From Hirudinaria manillensis (taxonomy: Eukaryota > Annelida > Clitellata > Hirudinida > Hirudinidae), in contig CM067527.1 in NCBI GenBank assembly GCA_034509925.1, positions 9,122,501 through 9,186,500 on the forward strand: a stretch of DNA of 64,000 nucleotides. Reading direction: 5' to 3'. The notes beneath the pieces are model-generated. The model saw only the letters and a list, made by a program, of their open reading frames with translations, was not told where the DNA came from and searched no databases. This document shows, piece after piece, positions 1-11,800 of this stretch. Numbering within the stretch: position 1 is the stretch's first letter; the number at the start of each line of letters is the position of its first letter. Made by a program: the position numbers and the translations under genes.

Positions 1-258
1 ATGGACTTACGGATGCTTGGATACATATTCATGTATATGTGTTACTCTAGCGGACAGCTGATTGAACATATGGATGGATGGATGGACTGATTGATAGGTG
101 GGTGGATGAGAGAATAAACAAATGCAAAAGTCCACCCAGGAATAAAAGGGAATCATTATCAGTACTTGACATCAAAGAAACAATAAAGAACAACTTAAAT
201 GAGAACCACTCAACCGAACCAATCAGTTTTAAGTGGAAACTGAACGGTAAATTATTAA

Positions 259-377
<119 letters not shown>

Positions 378-659
378 TATTTTTTTTTATTACGTTGCAA
401 TTTATTATTCCAAAGAGGTTAAACATTCTCATTTACAAAGCTTTTGACTTGGATTTGCATTAATTTGATGCCCCATTATGCTGGATGTGATATTATTGAT
501 TGTAATCTGATTGATTGAAAGCGGACATTGGATGGGCTGATTGATTTGATTGAACGAGAGGTCGATTGAATTTCAATCCACCGTTGACTTCTCTCAACAG
601 GTTGCTAAGGATCGTCAATGTAAACAACGAGGTGAAGGGCAAACGATTGTCAGAAGAAT

Positions 660-1820
660 TTTTCTCGTATGATGATGATGATGACGCTGACGACGGTGAT
701 GATGACGGCGACGATGATGGTGATGATGTTTGTTTAAATCTCTGTGAGTTAAAGTTCAAAAGTCAATTGATATTACAAAGAACTATTTCCTTGCTGTAGA
801 CTAAAGTGATGATGACGACGACGACGACGATGAAAACGATGATGAGGACAACGACGATGATGGTGTCGGTAATTAACGTCGTTATTTTAGGAGAGAAATT
901 TCAAAACCTACAAAGGTCGAGCGACGATGACGTCATCATGTTGCTTTGCCAGACGACCAATCGGAGGAGGAGGAAGTGTAGTTGCAGGAGGTTGTTGTTG
1001 TTGTTGTTGCGCATCGTCGTGCTGTTTCAGTTGTTTCCAGTTGTTGTTGTTGATGATGATGACGAAGATGATGATGACGAGCTGGAAAACTCGGACTCTC
1101 TGCTTTTATTCGTGATGACCATGGTCGCAATGTTGATGATGACGATTATGTCGGAGATGATGACGATGGTGATGATGATGATGATGATGCTGGCGACGTC
1201 AGTTTAATTGGCAGACTCGCTTGTTCACCTGCAAGAATAAATTTTTGAAGATTCATTTCTTGGCTCAAGAAATCAAGACGTTATCATCATGGCATCATCA
1301 TCATCACCATCATCATCACCATCATCATCATCGTCGTCTTCGTCACCGTCGTCGTCGTCATCATCATCACCATAATAATAATAGGACATCATCCTCGTCT
1401 CAATAGGACTTCCGCTGCGAGTCTTTGTCCCCTGTGACTTTTCTTTCCTAATTTTCTTTTAATTTGTAATTTTATAATAAAAACAAAAAACAACCACAAA
1501 CCAAAAATGATTCGATACAACGATGAATTGCATATGTGATTACATGATGTCGATCACTATAATGAATAATGAAGATGATGACGACGACGATGATGGTAAT
1601 GATGATGATGGTTATGATGATGGTGAGTATGTGTGATGCATAAAAGCACATGCTATCAGGAGAGAATAAAAGACAAAAGATATTTCTTTGGAATATGGCG
1701 TGTTAACGAGGATGATGCTGGTAAGGGCTCGTGTCACTGGTGATGATGATGATGATGATGCTTATCGTGATGATAGTGATGATGTTGATGATACTGATGG
1801 TGATGATTATCGTGATGATA
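660..1820. repeat. Cluster of GAT/GAC/CAT trinucleotide repeats
   Basis: Successive islands of imperfect GAT, GAC, ACG and CAT repeats lie at about 669-735, 806-870, 980-1195, 1288-1375, 1570-1625 and 1737-1825, with a GTT run near 990-1010. They give Asp-, Met-, His- or Ser-rich open frames on all strands, with no splice structure and no recognisable domain. I regard the whole block as microsatellite DNA. Confidence 0.85.
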
Positions 1821-1829
1821 ATAACAACG

Positions 1830-3053
1830 ATATAATTGTTTTTCTGAGTGAGATTGAAGCCATGTTGCATTACATCGTAAGAACCCGTAAACATCGTCTT
1901 CACAATCTCCTTTGATCCCACATCGTACTCAGAAGTTCTATGAGCTTCAGTTTTAAAAATTTCTTTAACTTTTTTCTTCATAAATTAATGAATTACAACT
2001 AATTCTGGTTAATTGGAGATAATGTTTATTATATTATATTATTACGTTTAATAATTATTTCATTTTTATTAATTTATTAGAAACTCAGTTTGATTCCCGT
2101 ATTCCTGTTAATGATCCGATTTTAACAAATTGTTGTCAAATCTTCAAGAAAATATACGTTTACGTTGATAAAATAAAATATTAATTAACATTAAACTTTA
2201 AAATAATTAAATATAAATGGCAATAAAATTAAATCATTTGAACTATAATATAAAAGTTTGGCAAACCTCCTTCTCGTCTCAACTTTCAACTTCAAGGTCG
2301 TTTTCTGCACGGAAATTGAAATAAAATTAAATCTAAATAATCGCAGAATTTCTGGCATTATCACATCTCAATATCGTCAGAAGATACGATCTCTTTGAAG
2401 CAACGGTCTGAGAAGAAAAATCCTTTTAGGATATAAAAACGAAAAAATAATTTCATTTTTTCTACTTTTTCGCGAAAGACGTTCAACAAATAATAAACAA
2501 AGTCCGTAAACGATTTTCGGATGCTAGGATCGAGACGCCAGTTGCACGAGTCTGCACCCAGTTTGACGGTCTCCATTTTATAGTCACCCACCTGCCTGCA
2601 TCTACGTGCGTTGGTCATTACCGACGTAGTAGGCTGAAATCAAGGATGCAATTGATTTTTAAAAATAACCCATCGACCTCATCCGAATGATCCTAATTCG
2701 AGTGACCGCGTATGTCCGGATGATGATGATGGCATCAACAACAACAACAACGGATCGTCGGGGAAGTCTCTAATAAGATCTGTTGAAGTTAAAACTCTGT
2801 TCCGTTCCAGTACGACAACCTGTTTTCATTGAAGACCAAAAGGATTGAATCAACAGAAGTTGTCGGTCCTCATCTTTACACAAGTGTCAGAGCACTGGAA
2901 ATACAAAACACCTCCTCGACCCTACTCAGGCGAGACTCACGTGCGAACGAAATTAAGTGGAATGTGAAACACGAAATATGGAGCTGCCATGCGAGGCATG
3001 CCATTCTCGTTCCAGATGGGGTTCTTCTGTTCTTTCGCCATTCCAACCCATGA

Positions 3054-3084
<31 letters not shown>

Positions 3085-3806
3085 GCCATCGTCGTCATCG
3101 CGAACCAGCCACCCATTGGCAGAAGAATGGAGCACATTTTAGGAACTAAAGGAACGGCCGAAAGGAAAAAACATGCTCTTTCCTCCTGGCGCAGAGCAAT
3201 AAAAAACGCTTATCAGATGTCGAGCAAATATCTCCCAACTTCCGTCGTCTGCTTTCCTTCTCTTGGGATTATTTTTAAGAGGACGTTCCTAACAACCGGC
3301 CAAGAGACATTTGTAAAAGTTGCCCGCCATCTTCGATAATTACATCTGCTTTTAGAGAGGCCAGTTGTCATGAAAATCGCACCATTCTATCGAAAAGGAC
3401 AGAAATTATGAATCCAAAACGTTCAATCTTCCTTTTGACTTTAGTAACTCTCTTAATTTTATAATTAATTTAATGATTTCCCTAATGTGTTTTATTTTTA
3501 TAATTTGTCCAACAAGTGTAATCAATATCCTCAATTTCCGTTTTGTCGAACTTTACAGGGTTCGCTTGCCGCCGACAACTATTCCGAAAGCAGGAATTCA
3601 ACAACCTTTATTAATTATTTACTAATTAACCAATCAACAATCAATTTGATTGCCTTGGGAGATGTCTGTCTACCTTGTGGGACGTTGGTACGTTTAAATT
3701 TTCCAAAAATTCTAGGAAACGAAAAAGGTCAGTCCAGTCATAAATAACCATCGCACTGCAGGGTATCGCAGGGAAAATACAGAAAACAATTTATCGGATT
3801 TAATAA
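1830..3806. other. Gene-poor stretch, no supported gene
   Basis: AT-rich sequence with scattered short open frames. The least unconvincing is on the minus strand at 2361-2576, starting at a Met just after a TATAAA-like string. It has no homologue that I recognise and no convincing partner exon. A (CAT/CGT)n patch lies at 3058-3105. I see no RNA gene or mobile element here. Confidence 0.5.
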
Positions 3807-3812
3807 TTTATT
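3807..3812 (-). promoter_or_regulatory. Poly(A) signal AATAAA for the beta-propeller gene
   Basis: The plus strand reads TTTATT, which is AATAAA on the minus strand, 32 bp beyond the stop codon of the minus-strand gene ending at 3844. The spacing and orientation are right for its cleavage and polyadenylation signal. Confidence 0.55.
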
Positions 3813-3843
3813 GGATTTAATAGTTTTACCATTTACAATCAAT

Positions 3844-6800
3844 TTACAACACGACCGTGTTGCTGAAGGCCATTCTCCTTTCAAGCCATTTTTGTGCCAG
3901 GCGTTCTTTCAGGCGATCCTGTTTCTCAATTCTTCAACATGAATTTAACGTAAAATACTTTTTTCAGCTTGAAAAATTACTTTAAAATTGGTTTCTTAGA
4001 AAAAAATAAAAAATAAAACATTTCAGGGAACAGAGTAATCCTCACCGCTCTAAAATGTCCGTGTTTGCCGAAAGCGTCTTAGTAAGAGTGGAAGAAGATA
4101 CGTTGACATATTGAAGAGTGTTTTGTCTTTTAAGGAATTTCTGTGAGGCAATGAAATCCGAAACCTTGAAAATGAAAATGCAAGAGTGCCAAGAACCGCC
4201 GAAAGCCATTTTGAGATCGTTTATGTCTCGTCCTCCTTTCTTTTCTTCTTTTGTACTGTCTTCCGAAAGAGAACCTTTTGATTTTACATCGTTAGGATCG
4301 ACATCTTTTAGACAGGCCGTGTTCTCGTCGTGATGACCTTCACAAAAAAGTACTTTTTAAGATTTAAAAATTAATTTAAAAAAAAGAACGAATATTTTTG
4401 TAGTGGGAATTCTGACCTATCATGAAAAAATACTGCCCGTTCGAGTCAACAGAGGATGTGACGCAGGCAAACTGGGGGCATATGAAGCAACAGTGGGGCA
4501 TGACTATTTCGCAGACTTTATTCTTTCCAATGATGTTGTACAAAAAGACTTTGCAATCTGATTGGACGACGGCAAACTAAAAAGACCCAAAATTTCTATC
4601 AAATATAAAAAGGATGTCTTCGAATTTGTTTCTTATAATAGAAAAAGTAATTGATGATCTCACGCACTGTATCTCTTATTCCTGGGAGTTTGCGGATGCC
4701 GAGTGGGACTTCCGAACTGCACTCTATGCTTCGATTATTATTTTTATTTTAAACCGAATCATCAATTTAAATTGTTGTTCATTCGAACCCCGCATCTCCA
4801 TTAAACAAGCGTTAACAATGGGTTGCGTGCGCTACGCCAGAGTTGTTCCGACAAATAAGCTAATACACTTAATTTAACGATATTACTGTTGCAAGAAAGC
4901 AATGTCTGCGCTTTTAATACCATTATTATTGACGCCATAAACTTCTCTAGGAGAGAAAAACGTTATGATTTCGTTGATGTTAACACTCCATAAAATGAGA
5001 ATATTCCTTCTGAAAAATTCCACGAAAAGAAGATAAAAAAAACTTACAAAGGATTGATCGCCTCTTTTATAGGACCAGGACATGCTGCCTGTGCAGTGTC
5101 AAGAACGTAGATGTATCCCGATGTTGATAAGACAACAAGCCAGAAGTGAATATCAGTCTGTTTCTTGTTTATCTCGTCGGATCTCTCGTGATTGCAGTTC
5201 CGCTCCGATTGTGACTTGTCTACGATGACGACGTCGACGATTCTCCCCGCGTCAGCTATTTGGACGACATCTTTCAGAATACCTGCACCGAAAAACATGC
5301 ATCGGAGAGGTTTTAACGGCTGAGCCAGTGAAGATAATAATTGAGTTTTGCTTAATTAAGGAGATTTAATTACCCATTCAAGCGCTCGTTATTAGATTAC
5401 GAGTGGCCCTTGGTTATGACTGCGTCGATACGAAAGCGAGTAGCAGGGAAAATGCCCAAACCTAATTTCGCGTTCCAAATGATGGCATTGTTCCCATCGG
5501 AGATTAAGACCATGGAAGATGAGGAGGAGGAGGAGGAGGAAGAGGATGATGACCCAGAAGAGGTCACGATAGGCGATGGAGTGGGCCAGAGGATGTCAGG
5601 GTAGGAGCGCGGCGTCGAAGCTGGAAATGGTTGTTAAAAACGTTTGTTTATTACTAGAACTCGTGCCATGGCAGGTGCTTTTGAAATCGGAATGCACCGA
5701 AATGAGCAGGACTCAGTATGAACGTCGTGTGACAATGCGCCATTTTGAACGCCTGTTTTGGCTCGTTTCTTGTCGACTAGTAATTGTATTTATGGACCAT
5801 CTAGAATTTGAAATTGCGCGTGAATATCGTAATTTAAGTTTAGGACTTTTCTACGCACGTTGAGCTATTTTTAAATAAAATAAAATTATTCTAATTAAGG
5901 CCGGAAGGACGAGCAAAAATATATTGCCAACATTTCTCGAGGCGGTCCAAGTGGAAGAGGCAAACGTTGCACTGGAACTTCCACCAAAGCACCAGTTGAC
6001 CTGAAAAGCAAGTAGTGGCGATTACATGAGGTGACGGGCTCCAAATAAAAGTCGTCATGACAGCCTGGAATGGAATCAGGAGCAGAGAGATTAATGTCTG
6101 CTTCACGTGCGAAAAATAAATTTTCCAAAAACATTCGAAAGGTTTTGTAGGCGAATGAGGACACCGTGCATAGGACGCCACTAACGTGTTATTGATCCTT
6201 GTGACTGTGATTTAGTCGAAGTAATAAAGTGGAAACACGGCTTTCTGGGAACAGAAATAAAATGTTTGACAATTGAGATTGAAAAGGAGATTGTTATGAA
6301 TTCAAGCATCAAATGACCCCCAGTAATAAAATGGAGACACGCTCGTCGAAACGTGCGCAACTCACGTCGGCTCAACTTTTTCTCGACTTTTCATCCATTC
6401 TGCCACGTTTACATTTCTCCTTTTATCGCCCACTTCTTCCTTGTTATCGCCGTTACTCGATTCGCTCACACATTCGCCATAACCGGAATCTCTGAAAGTC
6501 TTTCGGAAGAAATTTGCCTTTTCAAAATTTTCTATGAAATCTATTTTTTGCTTTTCAGCTTGAATGAGTAGATCCCATCTGCTGTTGATGGTGGATTCAG
6601 CGACGAGACTTTGTCTTCCAAGTCCAGGAAGGACTTTGTGGTCGCCACCGTGTTGTTTGAAAATCTCATCAAAATTTGTTTCGCTTGGAACTGAAAATGG
6701 AGAGACAAATAATAGCAAATCTGGATATCTGCAATAACTGAAGAGCCATCTTTTACAAGATTTAATGGCATTTTTGGAATTAACTTCTAAACTATTTCTG

Positions 6801-8403
6801 ATTTAACCACCAATAGTTCTCGGTTGCTTTGTATTATTAATTAAGTATACTACTAGCGTGAATTATCGAGCGGTACATAATATGGAGAAATCATCATCAT
6901 CGTACCTGCTGGAGGAGTAGGTTGTTCCTGTCTCACGAGCACCTTTGGCTGGGAAAACGTTAAGTCTTTCACCACATTCTAAATGTCAACATAAATTTTT
7001 TTAGGAAAATTTAAAATTTCAACACCACGTCCTATTTGCTTACACTTTTAAGATCATCCAAAGACTTTAGTTCGTCTGGAATATTTCCTTTGTCTGAATT
7101 CTTTAAAAATAAACTTATGTCCAGTGATTGGAACAAAAAAAACATAGGTTTTATTGGAAGCACAGACCCTATCCACGTGTGCCTTTATATTTGACAACCA
7201 TTCACGAGCTGGCAGTGCGTATAATTCCATTGTAAATGTTCGTTGACTTTCAACGTTATCAGGGCCTGAAAATGTTAACGAAAATGTTTTTCAAGACTTA
7301 AAATAATGTTCAACTTCTTCCTAGGAAAGTTTTATAAGGAGTTGCATCCACATGTTGGTGCAATGTCTGAGAATGTGAAATATTTATAAGGCGTCACTTA
7401 ATCTAATGCAAGGCCATCAATGAATTTTTAATTCGAAAACTTAAAACCAACCATGCAGCTGGTGCCAGGCAACTGCAATAAATTCACAGCAAGGGGACAA
7501 CATCAAGTCTACAATTTCTACCCTGTTCGAATCCCCTTCATTTTGCTTGAACGTTAAATAACAAATTTTTAAGAAACTGAATTTCAATTAAATAATTTTG
7601 TTCAAAAGTGGGTTTGATTCAACTTAATGATGTACTGTTGAAGATAGTTAAAGATGTAAACCTGCTTCGTTGACTGCCAAATGAGATACAACTTGTTGGA
7701 AAAGAAACAAAACACGCTCAACATTCCTGTAAAATGTTCATTTGACAACCTTAATCCAATCCAAATTCGATGAATAGATATTTAAAATTTTCACGAAGCC
7801 CTCAATATTCGATACTTTTGAATGTATAAGATTATTTTTTTATATATGATTATTTAAGGGTATCTCAATCGTCATACCTTTGTTGTCGGAGGCTGCGATG
7901 TAAAAACAACCATCTACTTTCCAATATTGTGCAACCGATATCAATTCAATGCTGCCTTCTCCCTGCCAAAGTGCAAGGTTTCTACCACGACCGTTTGTGT
8001 ACTTCGTAACAGCCAATCCATCAGTTAGACCCACTACTAAGAATCCGTGATCATTAACGTCGGGAACAGCCATTTTTGTCACATTGGAAAATGGCTTTTG
8101 ATAAACAATTCATTTGATTTGCATATTTCGGCGATTGTAAAATTATCATTAAGTTTATTAGGAATGTCAAGTTACCTTAATCACATCAGAAAATCTGCAT
8201 TTCGGCGTTTTTAAGCGTTTCCTAAATCTTTCTTTCTTTTCTTCTATGACAGCTATCTTACTCCATGTAAGTTCCAGAATATAATCGAGCACTTTATCGA
8301 TCATTCGATAGGGCTGGGGTAACTTACTCCTTAGAAGGTCTGGATCTTGAAATATTTCACCGATATCTCTATCGAATAAAATTCCTGTTTCTTGCTCCAC
8401 CAT
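3844..8403 (-). CDS. WD40/beta-propeller-like protein, 16 exons, about 843 aa
   Basis: Modelled exons, in order of transcription: 8403-8176, 8094-7878, 7726-7662, 7545-7452, 7265-7144, 7100-7044, 6978-6906, 6690-6366, 6180-5966, 5620-5432, 5282-5048, 5009-4887, 4716-4668, 4576-4417, 4337-4046 and 3931-3844. All join in phase, total 2532 nt. The end of exon 9 is the weakest junction: 5966 and 5993 both fit, and unspliced it stops at 5897. The protein opens with an acidic segment (MVEQETGILFDRDIGEIF), then shows repeated hydrophobic strands typical of propeller blades, such as GFLVVGLTDGLAV, FWLVVLSTSGYIYVLD and NILILWSVNINEI. It ends in a basic helical tail. Exon 10 carries a 12-Ser run encoded by a microsatellite. 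I recognise no exact family.  A ciliary WD-repeat protein such as WDR93 is possible but unproven. It is divergently paired with the TyrRS gene. Confidence 0.7.
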
Positions 8404-8894
8404 CTTTATAGTAATTGTTATCGAACTATAAATACTTTTTATGTTATAGGCTTAGGTTTATGGATTAAATTATATATATGTATAGTTAGTATTGTAGAAA
8501 TTCACGGTTTAATAGACACTGTACATATCGGCGATGAATATAACGTTACTATGACAACCTCATTAATTTTTTATTTATTTATTTAACATTGCTAATTTTT
8601 TAAATTTTGTTGCTTGAATAATTGTACAATCATATAATTTTAAGCGTATTTTACATTTGTTAAAATTAAGTGTATTAGATGTTTATGATTTGCTTGTTAC
8701 TAGTCGCCGCTTGGTTGGTTGTTGTGGCATGTGGGTGTAGTAAAGCCGTGTTGTGTGAGTTTCAGTATTCCAATTATTTCAAATTGTTTGTCCCGGAAGC
8801 TAAATTTCACTAGTTATATTTGACCGCTGATTTATAAAATTTATTATAGAATGAAAATAATGACTTTTTGGCTAAAAGTGAATATTCTTGCAGC
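8404..8894. promoter_or_regulatory. Probable bidirectional promoter with a TyrRS 5'-UTR exon
   Basis: This interval separates the minus-strand propeller gene start (8403) from the TyrRS ATG (8895), which are head-to-head. A GTGAGT donor at 8755 and a TTGCAG acceptor ending at 8893 suggest that a non-coding first TyrRS exon ends near 8754. The shared core promoter would then lie within about 8404-8700. I see no clear TATA box. This is inferred from gene layout and splice sites. Confidence 0.45.
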
Positions 8895-11800
8895 ATGGAG
8901 AACAAATTGCATCTTATTACTAGAAATCTCCAGGTTGGCTTTATTAGTAGCATTTTAATATATTGTGAGCCTGAAATCGTCAACATCTGATCGTAATGAT
9001 TATACTTGACCTATAAAGGAGGTTCTTGGAGAAAGTAGACTCACTGAGATCTTAAGTGAAAGGGATCTGAAAGTCTATTGGGGAACTGCAACAACAGGAA
9101 AGCCACACGTGGCATATTTTGTTCCCATGTGTAAAATAGCAGATCTGTTGGATGCCGGTTGTGAGGTAAGAAAAATTTAAGCTGGTATTTTCATAATGTG
9201 AAAGTTTGCCATTAATAAAAGCTATAGATCTTTAACTAATTATCGTTATCATTTGACTATTTGACTATTTGATGATAAAGATATGGGTTTCCATGTATGT
9301 TGTAAGAAAATTACTGAATGGGTATGCAATTAATTCAATTACTTATATCTTTTTTATTTTGTTATAAAATCTATGCTTTGAACATTTATATAATCATCAC
9401 TAGCTTTTCAACAAATTTCTTTATGAGTATATTTTTGGAAGTCATGAATTATTGGTCTAAATGCAAAACAGAAATTGGAGCAAATCATGAATGATCTCTG
9501 ACCATTTGTTAAATGATCCTGTTTTATATAATTGAACATGTAAAATTTCAAATTAGTATCTGAGTGTTGATTCTTACTCATTAAACATTATTCTAATTTC
9601 AGGTGACAATATTATTGGCAGATCTTCACGCAGTGCTTGATAATCTGAAGGCTTCATGGGAATTGGTTCAGTACAGGGCTCAATATTACGAGGAGGTCAT
9701 CAAGTCCACCCTCAGGTCGATTGGGGTTCCCCTCGAGAAACTCAAATTTGTCAGGGGCACATCCTACCAGCTTTCTGAGTAAGTGGTTAATTTATTGCAT
9801 GAGTTCATTGATTGGTTAGAATGGTGGATGGATTGATGAATTCATCTGCTCTGAGTTTCTCATTCTTTCTCCTGTGATGATGATGTGTTATCATCTTCGG
9901 GATGGATGAATCATTTTAAATCATGTCAGCTATATTTTATTACTAAAGTAACAAATTCATCTCAAAGGAAGATTGGCCAGTGTTATTAAGGCACATTGAA
10001 TTAACTATTGATATAGTTGTGATGAAATCTATGAATATTGATGATGTCCATGAATTGTTGCTCTTAAATGTGATGCAATGTTGTGTAATGCTGGTTCATT
10101 CACAGCTGAATCGTTTGGTTCTAAAAATAGCTTTTCTGAAATTAATTATTATAATGACTGAACTATGAAAGGGATGTTACAAAATTAAAAAGTGTGAATT
10201 CAAGGAATTTTATTTTTATATTAGTTTTGTTCTTGTTTTACTGTAATTTTTAAATTTTTATAATATACATTCTTAATAGCCAAAATAATTAATTGACTGC
10301 TTCCATCAATAATTATTTGTGCCGCACGTTTTTGAAGGAAATACACATCAGATGCTTATAAGTTGTCAACATTGGTGACGGAACACGATGCAAAGAAAGC
10401 AGGAGCTGAGGTTGTAAAACAAGTGGATGATGCTCTCCTCAGTGGTCTCATGTACCCTGGTCTTCAGGTCTGTTGGTTTTTGCCGATTTTTGAGTCAAAT
10501 GATAGATTTTATTTTATGGAAACATTGGTGAATTATTGCCCATCCAGTGAGATTAAGTGCATTTAAATTCAGGTTGCTTATAAAATAATATTAATTTATT
10601 AATTAATAAAACTTAATTAAAACTGTAATTATTTTGTTGTTGTCATGCAGGCACTTGATGAGGAACATTTGGATGTTGATGCCCAGTTTGGGGGAGTTGA
10701 CCAGAGGAAGATATTTGTTCTTGCAGAGAAAGTAAGCTTTTGATCAACTTGTGATGTGTCTTGAAAATATTTGTTCTTGCAGAGAAAGTAAGCTTTTGAT
10801 CAATTTGTGATGTGACTCCTTGAAATCAATTTAACAATTGTAATGCAGATATTTATGTGTCACAAACACACTGTTTTAATTGTATTGCATACTTTCTTTC
10901 CAGTACTTGCCAAAAATGGGATACAAAAAAAGGATCCATCTCATGAATCCCATGGGTTGGTTTATACTTTTAATCTGTTCATAAATTAGTATTCATGCTC
11001 TTTTTTAACATCTTTATGATTACTATTGTCATTATTTATCACCTTAAAAAGAAATATCACAACTTAATATGGTGAACAAAAAAAAACTTAATAAGTATGG
11101 TGACTAATTTTTACAGTGTCACGAATAGATTTGGTTGATAACCATTAACTTTCACAACATAATTTCTCTCCAGTGCCAGGACTTACAGGATCAAAAATGA
11201 GTTCATCTGAGGAGGATTCAAAGATTGATCTGCTTGACACTGCAGCTCAGGTTGAGAAAAAACTCAAGAATGCTTTCTGTGAGCCTGGAAATGTTGAGAA
11301 CAATGGCATCCTTTCTTTTGTGAAGACAGTTCTCTTTGCAGTTAGAAAGTTTAAAGGTTTTGCCTGCTTATTTATTTATTATTTATTTATTTATAATTTG
11401 GTCATCAAACAATATTGTAATAAGTAATATTATTTAATTAATACATAATATATATTATGTTATATGATTAGTTTGGACTGTATAAATTATTAATGGAAAT
11501 GTTTTGATGTTTCAGGAGTTTTTGTGATCAGCAGGCCAGAGGAATTAGGTGGACCAGTAACTTTTGAGAATTATGAATCTCTGGAAAAATCCTTTATAAA
11601 CCAAGAGATCCATCCTGGAGACTTAAAGGGTGCTGTGGAAAAATATCTCAATGAACTCCTTGAACCAATCAGAGCTGACTTTGCTGATCCTGAAAAGCAA
11701 AAACTGGTCCAGATGGCTTACCCTTCTCCTAAATCAGTTGATTCGAAATGTAAATATTACAAAATATTTGTTACTGATACATTTATTATATCATTTATTA

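Noticed and set aside
493-1406. Asp-, Met-, His- and Ser-rich frames
   Set aside because: They are read from GAT/GAC/CAT repeats in several frames at once, so they have no coding signal.
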